Assembly: GCA_022575985.1 (NCBI GenBank)
Contig: JAKSXM010000247.1
Coordinates: 2,069,501-2,133,500, forward strand
Length of the DNA: 64,000 nt
Reading direction: 5' to 3'
From: Anagrus nilaparvatae
Lineage: Eukaryota > Arthropoda > Insecta > Hymenoptera > Mymaridae
Part shown: positions 11,601 through 20,368 of the stretch, piece by piece
Position numbering within the stretch: the first letter of the stretch is position 1
How the letters are laid out: each line of letters begins with the position of its first letter
Translations under genes and position numbers: made by a program
The notes under the pieces: generated by a model
Seen by the model: the letters and a program-made list of their open reading frames with translations, nothing else
Told to the model about the DNA's origin: nothing
The model's database searches: none

Positions 11601-12931
11601 AAATTTTCCAAGGGAATATTTTAATTAAAATAGATATTTTTTTTTATTATAATTTGCATAATTTGCACCTTTAACGGGTACTTCTTGTTTGGTATAATAT
11701 TTTCTCTTCTGAATAATATTTGTAACAATATTTATCTTATTCTTTACCTAATTTCTAGTTCAACTTACAACAGTTTGGAAGTTCAACTTATAAAAATGTA
11801 TTTGAAACTGCATTTAAATTTTACAACCAAAAGAAAATTTTTTTTCTCAATTTAAACCCACGATTTTCTCTATTCTAACACCTCCATTGTATTAAAGGCG
11901 AGAGTCTAATATTTAGAGCATTTAGGCTAGGGACAGAAACTTCGTTGTAGCGTTGTTTCGTTGCTGTTCGTAGAAAAAAAGTCAAGAGTGGGAGAGAAGT
12001 AACGCTAGGAACTTGGAGGGGAAGTTGGATGGTTCATGCGGTATGATTGCCCTCCTCTGCTCCCCACTTTTTCAAATTTTTCTAAGAACAGCAACGAAAC
12101 AACGCTGCAACGAAGTTTCTGTCCCTAGCCTTATTTTATAAAATTCTAGAAAGTTAAGAAAAAATTACAGAACAGATTTTGATAATATTTAGTAAAAATA
12201 TATTTTATTGTTATGAAAAGCCGTAGCTAAAATTTCAAAGCTTCTAGGTGTTTATTTAAAGATAAAAAAATTTTGGAATTTCTTATAAAAAACTCGCGAG
12301 AGAAAGAAAGTGGTCCAAAAAGAAATATATCTCTTTCACTCCGCTAATACACGTCTTTAATAAATATTATGAGCCTGGATTACTGAATTAGTTACTTAGG
12401 ATACTAAATTTTAGATACCTATTTGAATAAAATGCTAACTATAAAAAATCATGAAAAACTCTTTATATTAAAATAAATAGTCAAGAGAAAGAGAAATTCT
12501 ATTTGTTGTCGTATAATTTAAAATGCGGTCAATGATTCAGCTGATTTATGAAGTTATTCAATTATATATTATAAAAAAGAGTATAAAAATGCATTGTATA
12601 ATATAATTTAAGCGAACAAGCGAAAAAATTATAAATCGGCGAAAAAGCAATGAAGAAATTGTAACTAACCGGAAGAATTTTGTTGAACTTTCTTCTTTTC
12701 CTCGTGCACTTTAGGAGAGTTTTCATTTTGTAGAAGATCAGCGAGATGACTGTCAATTTTTAGTGGAACTTGTTGTCTCACTTCACGACGTAACGATCCA
12801 ACGGATATCATGTCTCCTTCGAAAGGAAGATATTCGTCGTATCTCGAGGGTTTTCCATTGATTTGATTATTTTTTAATATAAATAAAAGCACAATTATTA
12901 ATTTAAACATGTCATAAGCACAGCACTTCAT
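2367..12931 (-). CDS. secreted acidic, glycine-rich protein, three exons
   Basis: Three exons (12670-12931, 6140-6385, 2367-2611) join with GT-AG junctions and consistent phase 1 (TCC G|GT, then GCA G|AT), giving about 250 residues. Residues 1-28 carry a hydrophobic signal peptide; translation could also start at Met8 (MFKLIIVLLF), which would give a more usual leader. The middle is Lys/Asp/His-rich with the motif GYKT-x9-DDYN-x4-HEVY. The C-terminal exon is Gly/Glu/Asp/Tyr-rich with a GGGGQGGGDTGG tract. The motif and leader suggest an extracellular structural or cuticle/matrix-type protein, but that is inference; I do not recognise a named family. The neighbour at 16437 (opposite strand) shares the GxKT...D[DE]YN...E[VF]Y motif. 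The gene model relies on phase and splice consensus, not on transcripts. Confidence 0.75.
2998..4632. mobile_element. long foldback (inverted-repeat) element
   Basis: An arm from 2998 to about 3612 reappears inverted at about 3995-4632. For example, the 'gagattctcaggaagt' block at 3040-3056 is mirrored at 4562-4577, and 'taaaaaccgacttc' is present in both arms. The roughly 380-bp centre carries the GGGTCGCTGAA dispersed module. Related translations from the two arms (3214-3450 minus, 4219-4401 plus) are only the arms read twice, not genes. Outer ends run into G and C homopolymers, so target duplications cannot be defined. Confidence 0.8.
4640..5085. repeat. array of TAGTAAATTTACTA palindromes
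   Basis: The palindromic word AGTAAATTTACT and variants recur at least six times. The outer block 'ggataattactatcctga' near 4915 is mirrored near 5055-5080, so the segment folds back. A GGTTGAATATTCAACCAATTGG block near 4757 is related to 18380-18405. It is a small non-coding inverted-repeat element. Confidence 0.6.
5172..5966. mobile_element. foldback element, about 220-bp arms
   Basis: The left arm (5172-5391) contains 'acccaagtctgaggtcgatg' and 'ggctctcggtggcttggttg'. Both are found inverted in the right arm (5748-5966). The centre repeats the pattern more weakly ('aattattttaaggttaattc' against 'attaacctcaaaacaatt'). The open frame at 5254-5577 crosses the arm and is not a gene. Confidence 0.8.
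6140..6385 (-). CDS. exon 2 of secreted acidic protein
   Basis: The acceptor CTTTAG is at 6386-6390 and the exon ends GCA G before GTAATTTG. It encodes 82 residues, rich in Lys, Asp, Gly and His, including GYKT...HKRYDDDYN...HEVYG. Length 246 nt preserves phase 1 on both sides. Confidence 0.75.
6800..7790 (+). repeat. tandem repeat, about 140-155-bp units
   Basis: Units begin near 'atttatgaaaaaggagtc' at 6830, 6970, 7125 and 7585. Each continues through 'gacccaaaaaacctatatgg', 'atcctggatgctcaaagtgc' and a run of 'acacccctttt'. The array is interrupted by a 314-bp palindrome (7178-7491). Its right end ('cctatattatagcaaatctg') matches, inverted, the centre of the 2998-4632 foldback. Confidence 0.8.
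7178..7491. mobile_element. near-perfect palindromic insertion in the tandem repeat
   Basis: Terminal TAGTCTAGGC is inverted as GCCTAGACTA at the far end, and the arms match almost completely around a centre near 7325. It splits one satellite unit: 'aaaaaacctttat' before it and 'tatggggatatcctgg' after it together rebuild the unit's 'aacctatatggg.atatcctg'. This is consistent with a short TA or TAT target duplication. Confidence 0.75.
7870..8460 (+). repeat. tandem repeat, about 150-bp units (array A)
   Basis: Four diverged units share 'tagtactttcatagaaa..aaattaggtactacgtccaaaaa' followed by A/T-rich filler. They start near 7890, 8050, 8200 and 8335. The same monomer builds the higher-order array at 60690-62350. 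Confidence 0.75.
8839..9170 (-). pseudogene. Penelope-like element reverse transcriptase fragment
   Basis: The minus-strand frame reads SGKPMGRPGSTIFSDIGMDD, then FKPLFYYRHIDDIIMCV and later GINYLD. This is the order of the Penelope-type reverse transcriptase palm: G-x-PMG-S-P-hydrophobic, then Y-x-R-Y-x-DD. Here the catalytic box is YRHIDD, retaining both aspartates, whereas the usual S-P after PMG is replaced by R-P-G. Only about 110 residues remain; the N-terminal part and the GIY-YIG endonuclease domain are absent. The upstream side abuts the foldback element at 9171. A dead relic. Confidence 0.75.
9171..11057. mobile_element. 1.9-kb inverted-repeat element with internal tandem units
   Basis: The left end 'aaagagcttggccgt' and the adjoining 'aggtgaatttgc' and 'caccctgtatag' recur inverted at 11012-11057. 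Inner blocks also mirror: 'gcgctacctcaaaaaac' with 10916-10930, and 'cgagcacgttcagagg' with 10789-10804. The left half holds three tandem units near 9390, 9720 and 9930, each with 'aacctttttngacctac', 'atctaacg' and 'agacgcttaaaact'. No transposase frame is visible. Confidence 0.75.
11085..11345 (+). repeat. dispersed (CA)n module
   Basis: The segment 'aaatatcaccagttacat' leads into a short CA run, then 'agactttttttaaaaac', 'ttagcttcctgaggtc' and 'aaggttcctct'. The same order is found at 62335-62515, so this is an interspersed element carrying its own microsatellite. Confidence 0.7.
11925..12130. mobile_element. 206-bp MITE, PIF/Harbinger-like
   Basis: The terminal inverted repeat GGCTAGGGACAGAAACTTCG extends for about 50 bp with few mismatches. 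It is flanked by TTA on both sides (11922-11924 and 12131-12133). A 3-bp TTA duplication is the hallmark of PIF/Harbinger elements. The interior is relatively G-rich and non-coding, so it is a non-autonomous copy. It lies in intron 1 of the secreted acidic protein gene. Confidence 0.8.
12670..12931 (-). CDS. exon 1 of secreted acidic protein (signal peptide)
   Basis: It opens with ATG at 12931 (MKCCAYDMFKLI...) and contains the hydrophobic stretch LIIVLLFIL followed by a charged segment. It ends TCC G before GTTAGT. A TATA box lies about 175 bp upstream. Confidence 0.75.
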
Positions 12932-13102
12932 GATTTTTAATTATTTACTTCACTTAATGAATTGCAGAAGAAAAAATAGTCTTTATTAAAATTCATTAAT
13001 TATAAAAACTAATTAATAACAGAGGAAAAGTCATCAATAGAATAGTCTAATCGACACAATATTTGAAAATTAAGAAAATATAAAATGGCAGATAAGGTAG
13101 TT

Positions 13103-13110
13103 CTTTTATA
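13103..13110 (-). promoter_or_regulatory. TATA box upstream of secreted acidic protein gene
   Basis: On the minus strand the octamer TATAAAAG lies about 170 bp upstream of the first ATG (12931). That would place transcription start near 13080 with a 150-nt leader. It is a perfect metazoan TATA match; use is inferred. Confidence 0.45.
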
Positions 13111-13959
13111 GATAAATAAAACACTTAAAAATTCCCACCAAATGTTTAAAAGGATATAAATAACCACCACTTAAAATTTCGTAATTTTTGACATTATTTT
13201 AACGATAATAATAAAAACATTTTGTTTAAATGAAAAATAACATAAACGAAAAATTATGAAATTAAAACTATAAAATTTTCAACATCCCTCGATATACTTT
13301 TGTTTTTTTTTTTTTTTGTTAAAAAACAATATCTCTTGCTACATAGTTATTCTAACTAAATTTTTTTATTATTGTAAATTTTTATTATAATCAATTGAAT
13401 TTTCTTTTAAATGTTAGCAAATATGCATTTATTATATTTTCTTAATAAAGTCACGATTTTTATTTTTATTGGATTTTATTAGGAAATATTTAAGACCAAA
13501 ATAATAAATTTAAAAAATAAAATAATTTCTTTTTTAAATGGCTTGTTGTTTTAGAAATGCATGTAGGTCTACGTGGATGAGTTTCCAAAACACAAGCCAA
13601 TTCAAAAACCATTTCTTCGAAAATACGATGTTTAAACAAGGTTAATTTATACACTTAGAAAAAAAAATTAATAACTGTAAATATAATTAACATTGTCTAT
13701 ACAATTAACTTGCGTAAAAATTTTAGTATTTGAGTTATGCATTAATTAAAAAATAGTTTTATAATTTTTATTTTATTTGCCAGGAATTTAATTCGTAACT
13801 CTGAAATTCATTTTTATCAAAAAAAAAAATTAAAAAATTATTAGTGGTTTTCAGTGATTAAACATCCTTTGAATAACTTTAAATTAAAAAATATATGCAA
13901 GCAGCACATAAAAATTTGGGTGACATTCATGGTACCACTCGGAGGGCTTCAAATGCAGT

Positions 13960-14720
13960 CATAGCCACCGAGAAAATAAATTTCTAAAAAACCTGCTGGT
14001 ATAAGAAATTCACCTGGGTGACTCTTGAAACCAGATTAAACTATTACCAAAAAGATACATAGTAGTATGCATCTTCTTTGCTATTACACATGACTCTACA
14101 AAGCCTTTTGATAAGAAACCCAAAGTTTAGTCTATGTTACTTTGTCCTGAGGGGGCATACAGTCAAAGGTGAGCAAAGTGAAACCAGGCTAAATTTTACA
14201 CACGCTTCCCCTTCACCATAACAAACGTATATTTCAAGAATGGCCTTTGACAACCTTTCCAAAGGAGTGAATCTGAAGTTATTTTAGCCAAGTAAATTTA
14301 TTTTTTGGGACATTTTACGTTAAAATACTCCCTTCGAACGGGTTGGTGTGGGCCATATTTAAAATATGCGTTCGTTATTGTAAATAGATAACATATGTAA
14401 AATTTGACGTGTTTTCATTTGAGTCACCTGGGTGACTTAAATTTTGGGGGAGGGGCTGTATTCTCTCTCCATACAATGGGTCATGAGCCAAATTTCGGGT
14501 AAGTTATCAAAAAACTTTGTAAAGTCATATGTAAAAGTTTAGCTTGGTTTCAAGTGAGACACCCAGGTGATTAAATATACAGCCATATTACGGGGCTCAA
14601 AAAAGCTTCTCCGTAAAATCGCTTTGACTATAGGACTTTTATGATGATGAGAATCAAATATTAAAATCTAGCCTGGCTTCAATTTGGTTACCTAGGAGAC
14701 TTAAATATGGCGGTGCGGGG
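13960..14720. repeat. diverged tandem repeat with CACCTGGGTGACT core
   Basis: The core 'agtcacctgggtgact' and variants ('attcacctgggtgact', 'agacacccaggtgatt', 'ggttacctaggagact') occur near 14010, 14424, 14557 and 14687. Each is followed by a G-rich tract and 'caatggg.cat.agcc'-like text. The spacing of about 130-170 bp suggests an old satellite. It is more G+C-rich than its flanks. Confidence 0.65.
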
Positions 14721-15570
14721 GGTTTACCTCCACTCAGAGCAATGGGGCATTGGCTAAACTTTAAACATATATTCCAATTCACAACCATGCAGTATAAGCT
14801 TGTTAGAGGCAACAAAATGACCCGAAAATCTAATTTCTTCACGAATCAGAGATTTTTATAAACATTCCGTTTTTTGAGAAACTTATAAGGCACCATTCCA
14901 CCTATGTAAAAGTGTAAATATAGGATGATGAAGCCCAAAAAATAGAAGTACAAAATAGTCTATTTCTTAAATATATGTTTTAGGATATTAACTGGCAATC
15001 AACCGAAATTCCTTAGATTATACGTAATATTTCATAGAATAATTTATAATAATTAAAACGTAATATTTTGTCAAAATTAGTAAAAAAATTCATTTTTTTA
15101 AAGTATCTATTCACAACCATGTTTTATAAATCAGAAAATTATATAACAGAATATAAAAACATTTTGGCTAGTGTTCCACTTCCTTTTAAAAATCCAAAGA
15201 TGATTTTATAAAAATTTGTTACAGATTGTTTTTCTTTTATTTAACTTTAATTTGAGATCGTAAATAAATATTATTCAAGCGTAACTATATGTTATATTTA
15301 TAATGTTATATTTCCTATACATAAAACTCAATAACTTTCATTCACGAGTAATCAAATAAATAAATATAACATTTCATTTTAAAAAGTGCAACTACAATAA
15401 AAATATCTTTATTTTTTGCCCATAAATAGATAAAAATTAAACAATTAATTTTATGATCTTGCAAAATGATTATACAACTTTTTAAATTTTTATTAATTCT
15501 TTGCAAATATATCACCAAATTTTCAAATATGCAGAGCGCACTTTCTATTCAAAGAAGTTTAAAATTAAAT

Positions 15571-15735
15571 TTTTAAACTAATATTTTGGAACGTGACTTT
15601 TACGAGCATAATTTGTTGTTTATTAATTTTTAAAAAGATTACATTGTAATCGAAACGTTGGATTAATGTTTTTTAAAAATTAATAAACAACAAATGATGC
15701 TCGTAAAAGTCACGTTCTAAAATATTATTTTAAAC
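15571..15735. mobile_element. short foldback element
   Basis: The arm 'aacgtgacttttacgagcat' continuing into 'ttgttgtttattaattttta' is repeated inverted on the other side of a roughly 40-bp centre that contains 'cgaaacgttgg'. The outer flanks 'tttaaactaatattttgg' and 'ctaaaatattattttaaact' continue the symmetry. It is non-coding. Confidence 0.75.
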
Positions 15736-16357
15736 TTCACTCCTTAACATCGAGCGATAAATAAATTTTGAATAATTATTCAAATAAATTATAAATTTTT
15801 AAACATTTTCAAGATGTTCTAGCAGGTAGGCTGAGTTGCCCATCTCTAATAAGCAAAAATTTTTAGATTTTTGTTAAATAAATATTTGCATTATTAGTGA
15901 TAAAAATGATAATATAAATTAATGAATATTGCTTACACAACAGAGTGGAAGTGGTTTAGAAGGGAAAATAAAAATGTAAAAGTAATTCAAGTGAAAAATA
16001 AAAATATCGTTTTCGCAAATCACAATACAATTTTTTTGTTACTTAGTAAATAAAAAAAAATTGACATACTATAACGGCGCCTGACCATATCAAGTATTTC
16101 AAAATTTTGAGCTTGACAAAGGAACAATGATTCACGATCAAGCTTTTTATTAGAAAAAAAAGATGAAAGAAAACAAAAACGTTAGTTAAGTCGTGCGATA
16201 AGAATTCCGAGGATTTAAGCAAGATTTTAAAAAATTGCATAATTTAAAAACTATAAGCAGGTTAAGGAGAGTTCTATCATTGGTTTCATAAGAAAGGATA
16301 ACAAAAACACCTCTCTCAATTAATAAAAAAACTATCGAATCTATCAACCGATACTGA

Positions 16358-16366
16358 TATATATAA
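16358..16366 (+). promoter_or_regulatory. TATA box of His-rich protein gene
   Basis: TATATATAA lies about 75 bp before the ATG. About 30 bp downstream is TTCAGATAG, which resembles the arthropod initiator. The leader would be about 45 nt. Inferred from spacing only. Confidence 0.5.
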
Positions 16367-16436
16367 TAGCTTTTGCTTATAGCAGTCTTATTCAGATAGT
16401 TATTAACTTTTGCAGAAACTTGAAGGGTCGTTAAAT

Positions 16437-17174
16437 ATGAAGCTGCTCATAGCAGCGTTCGCGCTGCTTTACATTTTTTTGTTAGTAGAATGTCGGTACT
16501 TTGACTCGTCACCAGATTCTGATTTGGAAACTGCAGCCGCCCACCACGGTCACCATGGTCATAAAGAAGGGCACGACGATGAGCATCACGAAGGCCATCA
16601 CCATGAACATGGTAAAAAAGGTCACAAAGGTTACAAGAGCGATCATCATCATCACAAACATCATAAGGGCCATCATGACAAAGAACACCACGAAGGGCAT
16701 CATGAAGAAGACAAGGGGCATAAAAAAAAACATCATCACGATGAGGGGCACGAACATAAACATCATAAAGAAGAAAAAGGAGAAAAAGGCCATAAATTCC
16801 ATGAAAAGGGACATTATGGTAAGGGGCACAAAACCAAAGGCCATCATGAAGTTCATAAACTAGACGAATATAACAAGAAAAAAGAGTTCTACGACGAAGA
16901 CCATGACCATGGCCACAAGGAACACCATGGCGGGCATCATCATCATCACCACCATAAAAAAGGTGGGCATCACAAAAAAGGACACCATCATAAAGGCCAC
17001 CATGAAAAACATCATGGTAAAAAAGGCCATCATCATAAAGGGCATCACCACAAAGGCCACAAGGGTCATCATCACGACGCAGGTCATCATGAGCATCATC
17101 ATCATCATCATCACCACGGAAAGAAAGGAGGTCATTCAGGTCACAAACATTGGAGTCATAAAAAGGGACATTAA
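16437..17174 (+). CDS. secreted histidine/lysine/glycine-rich protein
   Basis: An uninterrupted 245-codon frame starts at ATG 16437 and ends TAA 17172-17174. Residues 1-19 form a signal peptide (MKLLIAAFALLYIFLLVEC), and a short acidic segment follows. Nearly all the rest is His, Lys and Gly in GHHxKGHH-like repeats, with runs of up to eight histidines. One less repetitive island (about residues 132-155) reads GHKTKGHHEVHKLDEYN, then KKKEFYDED, and aligns with the GYKT...DDYN...HEVY segment of the neighbouring minus-strand gene. Secretion is well supported. Zinc/copper binding or a matrix role is inference from the histidine runs. The frame upstream of the ATG is open by nine codons without another ATG. 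Open frames on both strands inside it are codon-repeat shadows. Confidence 0.85.
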   Translation: MKLLIAAFALLYIFLLVECRYFDSSPDSDLETAAAHHGHHGHKEGHDDEHHEGHHHEHGKKGHKGYKSDHHHHKHHKGHHDKEHHEGHHEEDKGHKKKHHHDEGHEHKHHKEEKGEKGHKFHEKGHYGKGHKTKGHHEVHKLDEYNKKKEFYDEDHDHGHKEHHGGHHHHHHHKKGGHHKKGHHHKGHHEKHHGKKGHHHKGHHHKGHKGHHHDAGHHEHHHHHHHHGKKGGHSGHKHWSHKKGH

Positions 17175-19016
17175 ACGTGTAATGTGCAGTGATTATTTTT
17201 CATTTATGTGTGTGCATAAATCTTCATTTTTTTATAAAATAATTTTTTCATTTTGTATTGAATCAAAAGTATTTTTTATTCATGAGAATTTGTAAGTATT
17301 TATAAATTAGTCTTTAAGAAGTCGAACATTTTTTACGAAAGTTTGTTTAGTAACATAGTTATAGATTGAAATTCGATACATATATTAAGAATTTGAAATG
17401 TATATTACATTTATTTTCCTGAATAATTTTCAAATTTATTTCGAAGAACAAATAAGATATTTTTAGATATTTTATCTTGCTACTTGTATCACTTATATTA
17501 TACAATTATAAAAAGTATAAATAACTTATTCAGATGTTAACATTTTACAAGAAAACTTTGTATTTAGAAAATATTTTACAAAAAATATTAAATAAAAATA
17601 ATTTTCAATAACGTTATATTTTGCAGTTATTATTTATAATAGATAAACTTACAAAAATTGAACAAAATTTTTTTATTCAAATTTATATTATATAATTTTC
17701 CTTGAAATTATATCATTACTTTTATTTTGAAAACTTTTTTTCTAGCCGAATTGTTAGCAGCATATCTAATATGTCAAACAATAGACTATTCACATTTTTT
17801 TAACAGGAATTTTACATTTAAAATTTTTTTCAACGTAATCTTATTGTTTAAAATGCGGATATTGCTTTTCTTCATCCGCACATCATAAGTTTACAAATAT
17901 TTTAACACTAGTCAGGACTTTTAAAATTTATTAACAATTTTTACAAAATTTTCTCGAAAGCGAAAGAGTTTGGTGAGAAAATGTAAGGATATTCTCAAAA
18001 TTTCCGAAAAACTAAACTTCGATTTGAAGGAAAATCTGTATTTGCAATTCGAAAAAAAATTAGTAGTATACATTTTAGGAATATGCCAACATTTAAAAAT
18101 TTAAAACTAATAATACGTAATAAATATAACATATAATAAAAATAAAGAAAAATTTAAAACTTAAACAATTTGTACAACAGTCAGTATAACCGTGGATAAA
18201 AGTAGTTTAATCATGGTACAATACATTTCTTTCTGCTGATACAATAATATCACAGTCAGTTTAGCATAAATTTCATGTCTAAATCAGTGTATAAGTAAAT
18301 AAATATACACTGGAGTAATCTAGGTGTGGCACAACTAATTCTTACAGTATACAGTAGAGCTGTTTTACTATTTCTGGTTGAATTTTCAACCAATTGGTTG
18401 AAAATTCGATTAAAAATAGTAAAATTCAACGATAAAGTTTAAAATTTAACAATTGGTTGAATTTTCTACCAATAGCTAAAATACAAAACAAAAATGATGA
18501 CAGGGTAAAAAATTGTTTGTGCATAATAAAATTCTTAACTGTTGAGACCTCTTACCATTCAGCAAACGCCTTTTTTTATTTACCAATATCCTCTCGGATT
18601 AACTTATTTCTTTGGCAAGGACCTGGTTTGTTACATAAGTTTGTTACATTTAAATTTAAGCCTGTAAGATCAATTTGAAGAAGCTAAGAATAATTATCTG
18701 ATTAATTAGTCATTCTTAAGCTTCTAGGTGCCTGTCTTAAGAAACGAAGCTTCCAGTTTAATTAACTATACAAGATTATACCCAAACTCTTAACTTTGCT
18801 TGAGAATGGGATGCTGACTCCCCCTCCCACATCTATTTCAAGATTATTTTATTTAATGATTCGAGGAACCAGTGAGCAAGTACAAAAAAATTACTTTAAT
18901 TTTATTCTGATTTAGGTGAAGGGAGGTATTGAAGAAGTATAGTTACAAAACTGTTGTTTTTACCACGTTGAATATATTCAGTAAGTATCGAAAAAGCAAT
19001 TTCAGACCCTGTTTAC
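17175..19016. other. AT-rich intergenic stretch
   Basis: This is the 3' flank of the His-rich gene. No further coding region is supported. A small palindromic repeat lies near 18355-18480. Confidence 0.55.
18355..18480. repeat. small foldback with AACCAATTGGTTGAA core
   Basis: GGTTGAATTTTCAACCAATTGGTTGAA is preceded by 'agctgttttactatt' and followed by the inverted 'aatagtaaaa' and 'aattggttgaattttctacc'. It is related to 4745-4795, which has 'agagctgctttggttgaata'. Probably one short interspersed family. Confidence 0.5.
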
Positions 19017-20368
19017 TAGACTGACAAAAAAAAAATCGACTTTTCGATTTTTTAAGGTGCTCAAGCGTTTTTGGGTACCACTTTATGAAAAAAAAAGCCC
19101 TAGGTAAAGCGCATCTAAAAATATTTAGTCGTTGGACAGCGCCAAAGCGTTTTCGATTTTTGAAAATTGGTTCAGGAGCGTCGGGGGGGATTACAGCTAC
19201 TAAATTTAAAAGGCAACAAAAAAATAAAACTTCGGGGGGTATTTCATAGTTTTTTTGGTCACTAAAAACGATGGAATCATTTATTTTGAATTATTTCTTT
19301 AAGGCAAAAAGTTATGATCTAATTTCGGTCTTAAAAATATCAAAAATTGGACAGTTTTTGGCGTCAAAAACATGCTGCGGACTAAAAAATGTTTAGAAAT
19401 TATTTTACAGGGGTATTTTGAATGATCATTGGGTCACTAAAAACGATGAAATCGGTTATTTTCATTTATTCTTTACTGATTCAGAGTTATGCGCCAAATA
19501 ATGTAGCTTGATTTCCCAAATATAGCATTTTTTTGAGTTAAATGTCAATGTCAAGCTTACAGAGAACTCTTTTGAGCCTCTAGAAAGGTATGTTATCATA
19601 GTTTTGTGTTTTTTGAACACCGATGCATTGGTTGTAATAAAAAAATAATAAATAAATAAAAAAATACATAAAAAAATAAAAATAATAAAAATAATAAAAT
19701 AATATAAATAATAAAAATAATAAAATAATAAAAATACATAAAAAAATCGAAGCAACCAATGCATCGGTGTTTAAAAAACACAAAACTATGATAACTTACC
19801 TTTCTAGAGGCTCAAAAAAGTTCCCTGTACGCTTGACAGTCATTTAACTCAAGAAAATGCTATATTTGGGAAATCAAGCTACAATATTTGGCGCATAACT
19901 CTGAATCCGTAAAGAATAAATGAAAATAACCGATTTCATCGTTTTTAGTGACCCAATGATCATTCGAAATACCCCTTTAAAATAATTTCTAAACATTTTT
20001 TAGTCCGCAGCATGTTTTTGACGCCAAAAACTGTCCAATTTTTGATATTTTTAAGACCGAAATTAGATCATAACTTTTTGCCTTAAAGAAATAATTCAAA
20101 ATAAATGATTCCATCGTTTTTAGTGACCAAAAAAACTATGAAATACCCCCCGAAGTTTTATTTTTTTGTTGCCTTTTAAATTTAGTAGCTGTAATCCCCC
20201 CCGACGCTCCTGAACCAATTTTCAAAAATCGAAAACGCTTTGGCGCTGTCCAACGACTAAATATTTTTAGATGCGCTTTACCTAGGGCTTTTTTTTTCAT
20301 AAAGTGGTACCCAAAAACGCTTGAGCACCTTAAAAAATCGAAAAGTCGATTTTTTTTTTGTCAGTCTA
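19017..20368. mobile_element. 1352-bp palindromic transposon with 8-bp target duplication
   Basis: Arms of about 600 bp or more, beginning TAGACTGACAAAAAAAAAAT, match almost perfectly in inverted orientation. The central part is (AAT)n-rich, near 19640-19740, with 'accgatgcattggttg' mirrored on each side. Immediately outside are identical CTGTTTAC octamers (19009-19016 and 20369-20376). An 8-bp duplication and TAG-type terminus fit the hAT superfamily. No transposase is encoded; the open frames at 19462-19783 are simple-sequence artefacts. The high arm identity suggests recent insertion or arm correction. Confidence 0.85.

Larger units (their letters stand above)
13111..16357. other. intergenic region between two head-to-head secreted-protein genes
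   Basis: About 3.2 kb separates the TATA box of the minus-strand gene from that of the plus-strand gene. It contains a diverged tandem repeat and one foldback (listed separately); otherwise it is simple A/T-rich DNA. No gene is supported. Confidence 0.6.

Noticed and set aside
16501..17295. Several open frames on both strands inside and beyond the His-rich gene
   Set aside because: They are shadows: CAT/CAC, AAA and GGC codon repeats read as Met/Ile/Thr or Met/Val/Phe runs in other frames.
19462..19783. Tyr/Phe/Ile-rich membrane-like frames
   Set aside because: They translate the (AAT)n centre of the palindromic transposon.
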